64,000 nucleotides of DNA from a virus, in IMG/VR virus record IMGVR_UViG_3300049728_000159, positions 1-64,000 of that record, one strand, 5' to 3'. The notes under the pieces are model-generated. The model ran no database searches and had not been told where the DNA came from. It saw only the letters and a program-made list of their open reading frames with translations. The position numbers and the translations under genes are program-made. The number at the start of each line of letters is the position of its first letter. Within the stretch, counting starts at the first letter, position 1. This document shows positions 1 through 8,664 of the stretch, in pieces.

Positions 1-57
1 GACAACGGGACGCTGCGCATGGATTGTGCGCAAATCAACGACGGAGTGGCAGAGTAG
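1..57 (+). CDS. C-terminal end of a gene entering the window
   Basis: The frame starting at base 1 is open for 18 codons and stops at TAG (55-57). The residues include DCAQINDGVAE at the end. Too short to identify. The 136 bases that follow hold a lone GTAGAG (around 137) with no TAACCG partner and an ATG at 150 that stops after six codons. Confidence 0.4.
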   Translation, partial: DNGTLRMDCAQINDGVAE

Positions 58-193
58 CTGAGTTTACAACAGGCTTTGAATGCGTTCGGCCCTTGGGTGA
101 AAACCTCAGAGCCGGGCGCATTTATTTGGAGTTCTCAGTAGAGGTATTATGGGAAGTGGAAACTCATGAATTCGCCAGAGATCGAAGCGGCGA

Positions 194-532
194 ATGACAG
201 GGGATCGGATTCGAGGACAAAACTACGGCCAGCCGGGTAAACGATCGTCAGCCGGTTTTCGAGCTAGAATATCCGAGGTACAGAGCATTCATTCTTGGCT
301 AATCCTGGACGAGAATCGTCAGGTGGTTGCTCAGTTCAAAAATGCGCGTGAAGTGGCTGAGCATTTCTCACATTTGCTTAACAAGACTATGAGTGTGGGT
401 AACGTCAAAAATGCTAGAAGATTCAAGCGAGCCATCGGTAAGCAACTCGGAACGTGGTACTATGTGACATACGAAGGAGAAGAACAATCTCATCCGCTGT
501 CCAAACCGAGGATAGGCCGTCCCAAGCATTAG
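194..532 (+). CDS. small basic hypothetical protein
   Basis: 112 codons rich in Arg and Lys, particularly at both ends, which would suit nucleic-acid binding. The middle (about residues 35-60) has a segment resembling a response or recognition helix region (DENRQVVAQFKNAREVAEHF). No clear Shine-Dalgarno precedes the ATG, so the start is uncertain. It lies just upstream of the RNA ligase on the same strand. No family recognised. Confidence 0.55.
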   Translation: MTGDRIRGQNYGQPGKRSSAGFRARISEVQSIHSWLILDENRQVVAQFKNAREVAEHFSHLLNKTMSVGNVKNARRFKRAIGKQLGTWYYVTYEGEEQSHPLSKPRIGRPKH

Positions 533-564
533 CTCCTTTGACGGAACCGAACGTAGAACGAAGC

Positions 565-1206
565 ATGGTCATCACTCGACGTGTCAAATATCCAAGGACT
601 CCCCACCTGCCGTGGAGTCCCGGTATTTCGGCTGATGACCGAGTGATGAAAGACACATCTGTATTCAAGGGACGAAGGGTGATTGTAACCGAGAAGATGG
701 ATGGTGAAAACACCACCATGTACTCTGACTACATTCACGCTCGAAGCATAGACAGTGGTGGTCACGAAAGTCGGCAGTGGGTCAAGAACTATCACGCTCA
801 GTTCGCCTATAACATTCCTCAAGGGTGGCGATTCTGTGGTGAGAACTTGTATGCCAAGCACACTTTGAAGTACTGGGAGTTGCCTTCCTACTTCATGTTG
901 TTTGGTATCTGGAATGACTCGAATACCTGTCTGAACTGGGATGAAACGATTGAATATGCCGGAATCTTAGACATCGAGACGGTTCCTGTCCTGTACGATG
1001 GGATCTGGGATGAAGAACTTGTCCTGGGAATCGCAGGACGGCTCGATATGAAGAGACAAGAAGGCTATGTGGTTCGTCTTGCTGACTCATTTCCCTATGG
1101 CGCATTCAGGAAGTCAGTTGCCAAGTATGTTCGTGCTGAACATGTTGGTACAGGACATCACTGGATGGCCCAGATGGTGATCAAAAACGAAATGAGGACA
1201 AGATGA
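565..1206 (+). CDS. RNA ligase (covalent nucleotidyltransferase family)
   Basis: 213 residues. Joins RNA ends through an enzyme-AMP intermediate. Nucleotidyltransferase motifs are visible in order: motif I KMDGE with the AMP-accepting Lys44, a motif III-like CGENLYA (91-97), motif IV EGYVVR (166-171) and motif V KSVAKYVR (183-190). The spacing suits compact RNA ligases of the Rnl2/DRB0094-like group rather than DNA ligases. The frame is open upstream to 454, but ATG 565 is preferred because GTAGAA lies exactly 6 bases before it, as at other genes here (its TAACCG half is poor). The end overlaps the next gene by 4 bases. With the CCA enzyme and tRNA cluster it fits an RNA-repair role, possibly tRNA repair; that role is inferred. 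Confidence 0.85.
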   Translation: MVITRRVKYPRTPHLPWSPGISADDRVMKDTSVFKGRRVIVTEKMDGENTTMYSDYIHARSIDSGGHESRQWVKNYHAQFAYNIPQGWRFCGENLYAKHTLKYWELPSYFMLFGIWNDSNTCLNWDETIEYAGILDIETVPVLYDGIWDEELVLGIAGRLDMKRQEGYVVRLADSFPYGAFRKSVAKYVRAEHVGTGHHWMAQMVIKNEMRTR

Positions 1207-1553
1207 TAAAGACAATTCCGTCTTGCGATGTATGTAACGAAGACAAAAAGCTACAGAATCACTGGTGGACGACCTGGGTCACCGAGGATGGTATATTTCA
1301 TTCTGCTCGCTTGAGTGAAGAGAACATGCACAATCCTGGTGTCAAACATGCGTGCAGCGCCGGTTGCAATGGCAAGTTTCACGCTCGCTGGATGGCCTCC
1401 GGAACTCTTGAAATGGAGAAGACCACAAGTGCCGTCGTAGAGAAGGCAAGTGCGGGAACTCCTCCTTCTGTCCGGACTGAAGAGGCAATTCCATCAATCG
1501 ATTTTGAGACTCAGCCAGAGTCTGTCCACGTGTACGAAGGAAAACTCAAATGA
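1203..1553 (+). CDS. hypothetical protein with Cys-pair zinc motif
   Basis: 116 residues. CDVC near residue 8 and CSAGC near residue 51 with a nearby His suggest one zinc site in the first half; the second half is acidic and probably disordered. The ATG overlaps the RNA ligase stop (ATGA) and its own stop overlaps the next start, so it is translated as part of that operon. No family recognised. Confidence 0.65.
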   Translation: MIKTIPSCDVCNEDKKLQNHWWTTWVTEDGIFHSARLSEENMHNPGVKHACSAGCNGKFHARWMASGTLEMEKTTSAVVEKASAGTPPSVRTEEAIPSIDFETQPESVHVYEGKLK

Positions 1554-1942
1554 GCAAATGGAACTTTGACGGCATCTACATCGTTGCAGAAAGTGACGGG
1601 AATGAGGTCCTTTTCTCAAATTTGCACGAAGTTGCGCGAGGAGAGAAGCAACCGTTCTCGGTGAAGATGGATCTCACCGACATTCCGAGAATTGGAGACG
1701 ATGGAGAAGAAGTTGACATTTCTCGGGGTGCCCTCATTTCCCTCATAGGACATGAAATCGAAGGTAGTTTCTACACTCATGTTGCTAATGTCGGATGCAC
1801 AAACGACTCTGCGTCGCAGGTTTATGCCTTGGCGAAGGCAAATCTAGATATTGTTAAAGACAGCACCGAGAACAGATGGTCCATTACAGAGGGTCAGTTC
1901 AGAAAAATGATCGTAGAGAGTATTAAAGGACCAATGAACTGA
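1550..1942 (+). CDS. hypothetical acidic protein
   Basis: 130 residues, acidic, no signal peptide or membrane segment. The start overlaps the stop of the zinc-motif gene before it (ATGA), pointing to coupled translation. The C-terminal third (RWSITEGQFRKMIVESIKG) looks helical. No family recognised. Confidence 0.65.
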   Translation: MSKWNFDGIYIVAESDGNEVLFSNLHEVARGEKQPFSVKMDLTDIPRIGDDGEEVDISRGALISLIGHEIEGSFYTHVANVGCTNDSASQVYALAKANLDIVKDSTENRWSITEGQFRKMIVESIKGPMN

Positions 1943-1973
1943 CTCTCTCTTCCTCTATCAAAGGACCACAAAA

Positions 1974-2729
1974 ATGATGTTCGGGAAGGTGCAAAGTGTT
2001 TACTGGTGGCGACGGGTAGAGAATTTCGGAGACGTATTATCCCCTCTTCTTCTTGCGAGATTCTCCGACCTCAACAAAATTGTATGGAAACCTATTGCTG
2101 AGGCCGACATAGTCTCAGTTGGATCTATCCTAGAACACATCCCTCCTGGGTGGAGGGGATTCATCGTCGGTTCTGGTCTTCTGAGAGAAACATCCAAACT
2201 GAAATTCAATCCACGAGATGCTCACGTCCTAGCTCTCAGAGGTCCTCTGACGGCTCGAGCTTTCACTGGCCAGTTTGCTTTGGGTGATCCTGCCCTCTTG
2301 GCGAATGAGCTCGTGGAGCCTCAAAAGAAGACCTGGGACTTGGGAATTTTACCTCACTGGCAGGACTCAACTCTTGCTGATCGATTCCAAAAACTCGTAC
2401 CCTCTCAGTTCACACGCAAGGTCATTAGTCCTCTTGACGATCCACTAACCGTCATACGAGAAATCTCTGCCTGCAGAAGAATAGTGACTTCTTCACTGCA
2501 CGGAATGGTTGTTGCTGACGCCATCGGGGGAATCCCCAGGCGTGTGGAATCCTGTGATGCCTTGGCAAAAGATGGCGGTCTTTTTAAGTATCAGGATTAT
2601 AGTGCCTCAATCAAGACGCCTTTCGAGATTGGGAAAATGATCGAGCCAAAGCGGAATCGCGTAGACGATGCAAAGTTCGAGGTCTTCGATGCATTCCGAG
2701 AACTGAGCAGAGTATATGGAAAAACTTAA
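1974..2729 (+). CDS. polysaccharide pyruvyl transferase family protein
   Basis: 251 residues matching the ExoV/CsaB-type fold: NFGDVLSPLL near the N-terminus, GSGL about residue 65, LRGPLTA about 85, LGDPALL about 100 and SSLHGMVVADA about 170. Family members transfer pyruvate from phosphoenolpyruvate to sugars of exported polysaccharides. Its last 14 bases overlap the glycosyltransferase gene, so the two probably act on one glycan. In a phage this could modify a host surface sugar or a virion glycan; the target is inferred. Confidence 0.8.
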   Translation: MMFGKVQSVYWWRRVENFGDVLSPLLLARFSDLNKIVWKPIAEADIVSVGSILEHIPPGWRGFIVGSGLLRETSKLKFNPRDAHVLALRGPLTARAFTGQFALGDPALLANELVEPQKKTWDLGILPHWQDSTLADRFQKLVPSQFTRKVISPLDDPLTVIREISACRRIVTSSLHGMVVADAIGGIPRRVESCDALAKDGGLFKYQDYSASIKTPFEIGKMIEPKRNRVDDAKFEVFDAFRELSRVYGKT

Positions 2730-3639
2730 GAATCTGTGGAGAATCTTCGTCTTCTTCCTTTTCAGGATACTGAGGGTGAAGGGGTATGGGATCAGCATCC
2801 TTGTCCCTCTGCACCTATCGGAGCCAACTGGTCACAGAGCAGATAGTTGGCATTGGTTGAACAGCTACTGGAGGAAGGCACTACCCGGCTCAGAGATCAT
2901 CCTTGGAGAAGACATCGAAGCAGTACAAAATCATGCTCCGTTCTCAAAATCAGTGGCAGTAAACGACGCGGTGAGCAAAGCTCATGGAGACATCTTTGCG
3001 ATTGTAGACGCTGATACTTGCATCTCAGCAGAAGCAATTCTTCTATGTGCCGAAGAGATTCGTCACTCCTCCAAGAATGGCTGGCGTCTCTGGTTTGTTC
3101 CTTATCGCAAGCTGTTCAGACTCACAGAGGAGGCTTCAAGGAAGATCATCAATACTGATCCGAAGCAATTGGTCTTGTCTCCTGTTCCAGATGAGAACGA
3201 TTACACCAACAAAGACAAGTATGAAGGAGAACCAATATCAGCCATCGGACACTGGTATGGGGCAATGATTCAAATCATTCCTCGAAAGGGGTTTGAAGAG
3301 GTGGGAGGATGGGATCCGAGATTCAGAGGATGGGGTGGCGAGGACCATGCCGCTATGGTCGCTACAGATACCCTCTTCGGTCCACACAAGACTCTTCCAG
3401 GCCCGGTGTTTCATCTATGGCATCCAGTTTTCATCCCCAAGGTTGCTGATGACACCAAGCAGAAGAAGCGGCTTTGGGCCAATCAGATTTCAGGAGAAAC
3501 CAATGACTCTCTGTCTGGCAGATACTACTGGAGCAATGGTCATCCTGATAGGATGAGACAACTGATCAACGAATTCAAAGACAACATTCCATCTCCCCAG
3601 AGGAAACACATTCCGCCGGCAACTGACGTGTCTTCGTAA
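2716..3639 (+). CDS. family 2-like glycosyltransferase
   Basis: 307 residues. A hydrophobic N-terminal segment (about 8-20) may anchor it to the membrane. The nucleotide-sugar site is suggested by IVDADTCIS (DxD, about residue 92-100), and GGWDPRFRGWGGEDHA (about 195-210) is the acceptor-side motif of galactosyltransferase-type C-terminal domains. Overlaps the pyruvyl transferase gene by 14 bases. Sugar donor and acceptor cannot be read from the sequence. Confidence 0.82.
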   Translation: MEKLKNLWRIFVFFLFRILRVKGYGISILVPLHLSEPTGHRADSWHWLNSYWRKALPGSEIILGEDIEAVQNHAPFSKSVAVNDAVSKAHGDIFAIVDADTCISAEAILLCAEEIRHSSKNGWRLWFVPYRKLFRLTEEASRKIINTDPKQLVLSPVPDENDYTNKDKYEGEPISAIGHWYGAMIQIIPRKGFEEVGGWDPRFRGWGGEDHAAMVATDTLFGPHKTLPGPVFHLWHPVFIPKVADDTKQKKRLWANQISGETNDSLSGRYYWSNGHPDRMRQLINEFKDNIPSPQRKHIPPATDVSS

Positions 3640-3678
3640 AAATCGGCTATGGGATTCCTAGGTTAGAGGGAGAATCTC

Positions 3679-4434
3679 ATGCCATACACTGCCAAGATGA
3701 AACTCGGAAAGCACCCAGCAAAAATTGACAGTCGGACTCTTCGCTTGGGGAAGTATCTGGCTCCTAACCTGCCTGCTCCGCCAGTCTCTGTCGATTGGTT
3801 CAAGGGGAAGACCTCCTTTGGCATGATGCTCAATGACACCCTTGGAGACTGTACGATCGCTGGCGTTGCTCATGCCATCCAGGTCTGGAGTCTCAACACT
3901 GGCATCGAAAGAACCATCACGGACGCCAGAGTCCTCTTCCTCTACGAAAAGTGGGATGGGTACAACCCAGCAGATCCTTCCACCGATCAGGGTGGCGAAG
4001 AACTACGTGTTCTGAATCTCTGGAAGAAGTATGGCGCTGGCGGAGTCGCGCTGAAGTCGTATGTCGACCCGAACGTGTTGAACTTCACAGAAATCAAAAG
4101 GGCCATCCAGCTGTTTGGTGGCGTGTACATCGGTGTTCAACTCCCCTTGTCTGCACAGAATCAACCGATCTGGACTGTGGTCCCTGACAATGGCACCGGC
4201 AGCACAGTTCCTGGTTCATGGGGTGGTCACTGCGTCTTCGTCGCTGCATACGACGAAGAAGGTTTGACTTGCATCACCTGGGGTGCTACACTGAAGATGA
4301 CGTGGGACTTCTGGAAGACATACGTGGACGAAGCTCACTGCTTGCTCAGTGCTGACTGGCTGACCAGCAAGGGTTCTCCAAGCGGGTTGAACCTGGCACA
4401 ACTGGAAGCCGATTTGCGAATCGTATCCTCTTAA
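3679..4434 (+). CDS. papain-like cysteine peptidase-fold protein (copy 1)
   Basis: 251 residues. LGDCTIAG supplies a candidate nucleophile Cys58 at a helix start, SWGGHCVFVAAYD supplies His184, and ITWG (199-202) follows as in C1/C39-like folds. No signal peptide. The sequence begins with a KIDSRTLRLGKYL block shared with a second copy at 53.0-53.8 kb on the minus strand. RBS GGGAG precedes the ATG. A degenerate promoter-like pair (AAATCG, 17 bases, TTAGAG) lies upstream. Substrate unknown; peptidase activity is inferred from the Cys/His pair. Confidence 0.7.
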   Translation: MPYTAKMKLGKHPAKIDSRTLRLGKYLAPNLPAPPVSVDWFKGKTSFGMMLNDTLGDCTIAGVAHAIQVWSLNTGIERTITDARVLFLYEKWDGYNPADPSTDQGGEELRVLNLWKKYGAGGVALKSYVDPNVLNFTEIKRAIQLFGGVYIGVQLPLSAQNQPIWTVVPDNGTGSTVPGSWGGHCVFVAAYDEEGLTCITWGATLKMTWDFWKTYVDEAHCLLSADWLTSKGSPSGLNLAQLEADLRIVSS

Positions 4435-4460
4435 CCGATTTCTAGTCCTGCTTGGTAGAA
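4432..4460 (+). promoter_or_regulatory. phage promoter motif, copy 1
   Basis: TAACCG (4432-4437), 17 bases, GTAGAA (4455-4460). The TAA is also the stop codon of the papain-like gene. Here a normal RBS (AGGAGAGG) lies between the element and the next ATG at 4491, so this copy makes a short leader. Confidence 0.75.
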
Positions 4461-4490
4461 CTATCGTAAGAGTTCTGCTAGGAGAGGACT

Positions 4491-4892
4491 ATGGAATTCA
4501 ACGCAAGCGAGGAATGGCTTCGCAAAACGGCGGAGGCTGAAGATGGGGCGAACATCAACATTGGTTCGCCCTCTCCCGGCCCAATTATTTTCTTCGTAAC
4601 AGTACTCCACGACAAGCAGAAGCGCAAGCGGACCTGGGGATGGTATCTGAAATTCAAGGATGCCGAGAAGGCCGTGCTCGAAAATCACACTGACATCTTT
4701 GAGATGGGGTATTACAACCTCGCTGTGATTTCAGCATTCCCCGAAGGTGTCCTTGCGGTTGAAGAAATGACCTGGTGGTACAAGGCCACCTATCCCGAGA
4801 TCATCCCAGAAAACACTCTCGTCGATCCAGCCGTGGAACAGATTGAATCTCCTGATGAGTTCAAGCAGGTGTGTTGCTTGGCGATCGGATGA
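4491..4892 (+). CDS. hypothetical protein
   Basis: 133 residues preceded by a strong AGGAGAGG site and promoter copy 1. A beta-rich central part (IIFFVTVLHDKQ, TWGWYLKFKDAEKAV) and an acidic C-terminus are visible. Its TGA overlaps the ATG of the small downstream gene. No family recognised. Confidence 0.7.
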   Translation: MEFNASEEWLRKTAEAEDGANINIGSPSPGPIIFFVTVLHDKQKRKRTWGWYLKFKDAEKAVLENHTDIFEMGYYNLAVISAFPEGVLAVEEMTWWYKATYPEIIPENTLVDPAVEQIESPDEFKQVCCLAIG

Positions 4893-5026
4893 GCCAATTT
4901 GCCAAATGCATCTTGCCTCCCTTTGGCTGGAAATGCAGTCGTACAAGAGGGCATCACGGTCCATGCGCTGCTAGACCGAAGTGGTGGATGAAGATCTGGC
5001 TTTTCTTCACATTGCAACCATACTGA
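4889..5026 (+). CDS. small Cys/His-motif protein
   Basis: 45 residues, start overlapping the previous stop (ATGA). The pattern C-x3-RTRGHHGPCA resembles tiny phage and actinobacterial proteins with a Cys-His-Gly-Pro-Cys zinc knuckle; two further Cys lie upstream. The tail is hydrophobic (WLFFTLQPY). Function unknown. Confidence 0.6.
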   Translation: MSQFAKCILPPFGWKCSRTRGHHGPCAARPKWWMKIWLFFTLQPY

Positions 5027-5035
5027 AAGGAACAG

Positions 5036-5602
5036 ATGAGCAGAGTCGATTGTCATGTAGCTCCTCCCGAGGATGCTATCAGAAAGAACGTAGAGTTTGA
5101 ACCTGAGGGAGAACGCATTCGCCAGGAACTCACTCAATGGATGGAGAAGAACGGAATTGTGGCCCTGTATCTGGACACAGCAGATCACACGGTGGAGATT
5201 CATTCGGTCAAGTTACCTCCCCGGCTGAAATCAGTGCTCACCAGTTGGGGAGCCATCAGCGTCGTCGATACGGAAGAAATCGAGTCAGTTCGTAAGACGA
5301 GTACAATCCTGGACATCCACCTGATCCCCGCTGTCCCCTACGAACATGCCGATGTGTGCGATCAACCTTCAAGGGAAGACATCCGCATCGATGGCGACAC
5401 TGCCTACATGAAGCAGGAGACCCTCAACAAGTTGAAGGAGTACTCGAGTTCCTATCCGACTGGAGTGTATCCAGGAAAGATGTGGAAGAGACGCTTCATG
5501 ACAGAGAAGGATGCCGGATGGCTTCTTTGCTGGTACGGCGTCAGCGATCGAGGCCCCGAGTACTGCAGTAATGAACACAGGACGGTCGTGATCGAGCCAT
5601 GA
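5036..5602 (+). CDS. hypothetical protein
   Basis: 188 residues with an AAAGGAACAG ribosome site. No signal peptide, membrane segment or known motif. Acidic, with three Cys in the second half. Overlaps the GGDEF/HAD fusion gene by 4 bases (ATGA), suggesting coupled translation. Confidence 0.7.
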   Translation: MSRVDCHVAPPEDAIRKNVEFEPEGERIRQELTQWMEKNGIVALYLDTADHTVEIHSVKLPPRLKSVLTSWGAISVVDTEEIESVRKTSTILDIHLIPAVPYEHADVCDQPSREDIRIDGDTAYMKQETLNKLKEYSSSYPTGVYPGKMWKRRFMTEKDAGWLLCWYGVSDRGPEYCSNEHRTVVIEP

Positions 5603-6657
5603 GCTACCAAGAGCAGCGCAAGCCAGAAACAGCCAACCTCCGCAAACGTATCGATCAGATGACCGATGGGGAGAAGAACATTGCTCTGCTTGTAAGTCGC
5701 AAGACCGGACTTCCGAACATCCAGGACTTCGAGGAGCACAATGATCCTGCCTTGGGAGGAAGTCCAGCGCCAGCCATCGGCATGAGCGATGTCGACGGTT
5801 TGAAGGCATTCAATGACAGATACGGATATGCAGCTGGTGACACTCTTCTGAGAGCCAAAGCTGACGCTCTGCAAGCAGTTGGTTTGGAAGCCTATCACGA
5901 CAAGGGAGACGAGTTCGTTTACCGAGCAGATAGTCCTGACGAATTGTATGAAAAGCTGGAGAGCGCGAGAGAGGTACTGCGCGGCACCCGGATCGAAGTG
6001 AAGGACAAGCTGACCGGACGAACTCACGTCTACAAGGGTGCCGATTTCAGCTTCGGCATTGGCAGGGATTTGGATGAAGCCAAGGATGGTCAGAATCTAG
6101 CCAAGGCTATAAGGACTGCCGCTGGAGAGCGTGAGCGCGGCCAATTCGGAAGCATACAGATGACAGATGGTGGAGGCTCTAGCATGAGAAAGCTGTTTCT
6201 GGATTTGGATGGAGTCTTGGCTGACTTCGACCGGCTGGCATTTGCAATTCTGGGAGAGCCAGCGCGACAATTCGAAGATCGAGAAGGATCAGGGAAGTTC
6301 TGGACCGAGATTCGGGAGTACGGGTTCTTCTACCATGACCTTGACCTGATGCCCGATGCCCGGGAACTATTCGATGCTGTCAAGCATCTGGGTCCCACAA
6401 TCCTCACTGGCTGCAATGAGGAAAAGGCCGGAGTGGGTGCCTATGCTCAGAAAGCTGAGTGGGTGGAACGTAAATTCCCCGGGACGCCAATCATCATCTG
6501 TCCTTCTCGTGACAAGTCGCATTACATGGAGCCTGGTGATGTCATCATCGATGATTACATCAAGTACAAGACTGCCTGGGAAGAGAAGGGTGGAATCTTC
6601 ATCCTCTACCAGAACAACCAGCAGGCACTCGAGGAATTGTGGAAGGTGTGGGTCTAG
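5599..6657 (+). CDS. GGDEF-like domain fused to a deoxyribonucleotidase-like HAD domain
   Basis: 352 residues. The N-terminal half resembles a GGDEF nucleotidyl cyclase domain: SDVDGLKAFNDRYG with AAGDTLL (63-84), then KGDEF (102-106) in place of GGDEF. The C-terminal half from Met196 is a compact HAD phosphatase of the 5'(3')-deoxyribonucleotidase type: FLDLDGVLADFD (nucleophile Asp202), ILTGCN, and DVIIDD near the end. A Gly/Ser linker joins them. The bases encoding the linker also read GGTGGAGG, 7 bases before ATG 6184, so the HAD half may also be made alone. Cyclase activity is doubtful given the altered signature; nucleotidase activity is more likely. Confidence 0.78.
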   Translation: MSYQEQRKPETANLRKRIDQMTDGEKNIALLVSRKTGLPNIQDFEEHNDPALGGSPAPAIGMSDVDGLKAFNDRYGYAAGDTLLRAKADALQAVGLEAYHDKGDEFVYRADSPDELYEKLESAREVLRGTRIEVKDKLTGRTHVYKGADFSFGIGRDLDEAKDGQNLAKAIRTAAGERERGQFGSIQMTDGGGSSMRKLFLDLDGVLADFDRLAFAILGEPARQFEDREGSGKFWTEIREYGFFYHDLDLMPDARELFDAVKHLGPTILTGCNEEKAGVGAYAQKAEWVERKFPGTPIIICPSRDKSHYMEPGDVIIDDYIKYKTAWEEKGGIFILYQNNQQALEELWKVWV

Positions 6658-7256
6658 GTAGTAAGACTACCATGGTGCAGAAATCCGTGATAATCCCCAC
6701 ACTGAATTGACCCTGCTCCGGCAGCACACGTTTGACCATCTTTGTCGACATGAATATCGGGAGGAGTTCCATGTCTGACCCAGCAACGATGTAGACGATC
6801 TTCCTTCATAGTGCAGTTAGAGGCGCGGGAGTCAATGCACCATTCTCCTCCCGGAGTGATCACCATCAAGTTATCATCTTCCTTGTTGTCCCAGTACATG
6901 TTCTTAGGCATCCAGGAAGCCCACCACATGGCTCCTACTGGAAGTTGACGATGAGGCCAGCGAGTGATTCCGTCAGTTTCGATGCGATCATGGAAGTACT
7001 GCCAGGTGTCAGTTTCTTTGAAGACATACCCGCAGGTGCAGGATTGAGGCCAGCGAGGATCCTCATGTGAGATCTTATAATCTTGTAGGTGTGACCAATA
7101 TCCATCCTTGTCAGTGGTGATGGGTACTTCGAAGGCCAAGTTCATTGCATCGTGATAACGCATAGGTCCAGTGCAAATTACTTCCGGACCAGCCGAGTAG
7201 CGACGAAGATACATCGCCCCATCTCCAGTAGGTGTTACCAAGAAGCACTTGATCAT
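6654..7256 (-). CDS. hypothetical protein with Cys motif
   Basis: 200 residues on the minus strand, convergent with the fusion gene and overlapping it by 4 bases. A CTCGYVF motif around residue 73 and further Cys in the last third suggest zinc binding. Many Trp residues. It is flanked by plus-strand genes and lacks a clear promoter copy. No family recognised. Confidence 0.65.
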   Translation of the reverse strand: MIKCFLVTPTGDGAMYLRRYSAGPEVICTGPMRYHDAMNLAFEVPITTDKDGYWSHLQDYKISHEDPRWPQSCTCGYVFKETDTWQYFHDRIETDGITRWPHRQLPVGAMWWASWMPKNMYWDNKEDDNLMVITPGGEWCIDSRASNCTMKEDRLHRCWVRHGTPPDIHVDKDGQTCAAGAGSIQCGDYHGFLHHGSLTT

Positions 7257-7286
7257 TTGAACCCTCTAGTTAGAGTGTGGAAATCG

Positions 7287-7315
7287 TAACCTTTCCTGTG
7301 AGTTCTCACGTAGAG
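7287..7315 (+). promoter_or_regulatory. phage promoter motif, copy 2
   Basis: TAACCT (7287-7292; the one copy with T in the last position), 17 bases, GTAGAG (7310-7315). ATG of the CCA-adding enzyme follows after exactly 6 bases with no separate Shine-Dalgarno, so the mRNA would be leaderless or nearly so. Confidence 0.72.
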
Positions 7316-7321
7316 AGAAGT

Positions 7322-8662
7322 ATGAGATTTGATCATTACAAGCCAATCCTCACCAAGCTGACCGAAGCCGGATATGAATCTTACTTTGTCGGTGGAGCAG
7401 TTCGCGACTATGTCCTGGGTGTTGATGCAAAAGATGTAGATATCGCAACCGCTGCTACACCGGAGCAGGTTGCTGAGGTCTTCCCGGGAACGGAAGTCGT
7501 TGGAGCACACTTCGGTGTGGCTCTGGTGATGTTCGAAGGCGAAGCAGTTGAAGTCGCCACATTCCGGAAGGATGGCGTCTATGTAGATGGTCGCCACCCG
7601 GTTGCCGTTTCGTTCACCACTGACGTCTACGAAGACATGCAGCGTCGTGACCTGACCGTCAACGCGATGGTGATGGACCTCAATGGAAACGTCCATGACT
7701 TGGGCAACGGCGGTCTGGAAGACTTGAAGAACAAGGTTCTGCGCGCAGTTGGAGTTCCTGCTGATCGGTTTGAACAGGACGCACTGCGGTTGCTCCGCGC
7801 AGTCCGCTTCGCTTGCAAGCTGGGATTCACGATAGAGCCAAACACCCTCAAGGGGATGCAGGAAAACGCTCATCGGATAGTTTTCGTCAGCGCCGAGCGC
7901 GTCGCACAGGAACTGGTTGACATACTGACCTCTGGTCGTGCCGACGTGGGTATGGAACTGTTGCTCCAGACTCGCCTGTTGGGATTCGTACTGCCAGAAG
8001 TTCAGGCAATGGTTGGGGTGGAGCAGAACGACTTGCATCATCCCGAGGGTGATGTCTGGGTTCACACAAAGCTGCTGCTGGCTCAGCTGGAAAAGGGTTG
8101 CAGTGTGACCCTGGCCTTGGCTGCTTTGCTGCACGATGTGGCGAAGCCGGTCACGAAGGGCGAGAAGAATGGCCAGCCGACTTTCTACGGTCATGAAGAA
8201 GTCGGAGCCAAGATGACTCGCGACATACTGAATCGGCTGCGGTTCTCCACTGACGTCGTAGACACAGTGGTCAGCCACGTGGCTCAGCACATGGACTTCC
8301 GTTTGGTTCAGGAAATGCGCAAGGCCAAGGTCATGCGCTTCTTGGCCCAGCCGAACTTCGCCGAACTGTTGGCATTGCATAAGCTGGATGCCACAGCCGG
8401 TCGGGTGAACCTGGTTCATGCTGAGTTCGTAGAGAAGCTGCTGGCTGAAACACCGGAAGAGAAGCTCCATCCGGTTCTCCTGGTGACAGGCCGCGACCTG
8501 ATAGAGATGGGCATGAAGCCGGGACCGCTGTTCAAGACTTTGCTGTTCGAAGTCGGCAATGCTCAGTTGGCCGGGGAAGTAACGACCAAGGAAGAGGCGT
8601 TGGCTTTCGTTGTTGACACCTTGGAAACGATGAAGGAATGCCAGGTTGAAGGAGGCCTGTAA
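7322..8662 (+). CDS. cca: CCA-adding enzyme / tRNA nucleotidyltransferase
   Basis: 446 residues, usual length for class II (bacterial) enzymes. Adds or repairs the 3' CCA of tRNA. Visible: GGAVRD (24-29), the metal-binding DVD pair (Asp38, Asp40), RRDLTVNAM, RLLRAVRFA, and a C-terminal HD-type phosphohydrolase domain (HPEGDVWVHT, LLHDVAKP). The frame is open 15 codons further upstream, but ATG 7322 is chosen because it begins the family fold and sits 6 bases after GTAGAG. All complete tRNAs in this window already encode CCA, so repair rather than maturation is the likelier job (inference). Confidence 0.93.
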   Translation: MRFDHYKPILTKLTEAGYESYFVGGAVRDYVLGVDAKDVDIATAATPEQVAEVFPGTEVVGAHFGVALVMFEGEAVEVATFRKDGVYVDGRHPVAVSFTTDVYEDMQRRDLTVNAMVMDLNGNVHDLGNGGLEDLKNKVLRAVGVPADRFEQDALRLLRAVRFACKLGFTIEPNTLKGMQENAHRIVFVSAERVAQELVDILTSGRADVGMELLLQTRLLGFVLPEVQAMVGVEQNDLHHPEGDVWVHTKLLLAQLEKGCSVTLALAALLHDVAKPVTKGEKNGQPTFYGHEEVGAKMTRDILNRLRFSTDVVDTVVSHVAQHMDFRLVQEMRKAKVMRFLAQPNFAELLALHKLDATAGRVNLVHAEFVEKLLAETPEEKLHPVLLVTGRDLIEMGMKPGPLFKTLLFEVGNAQLAGEVTTKEEALAFVVDTLETMKECQVEGGL

Positions 8663-8664
8663 GG

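Noticed and set aside
137-152. Promoter copy near the left edge (GTAGAG followed by ATG)
   Set aside because: No TAACCG-like box lies 17 bases upstream and the ATG frame stops after six codons.
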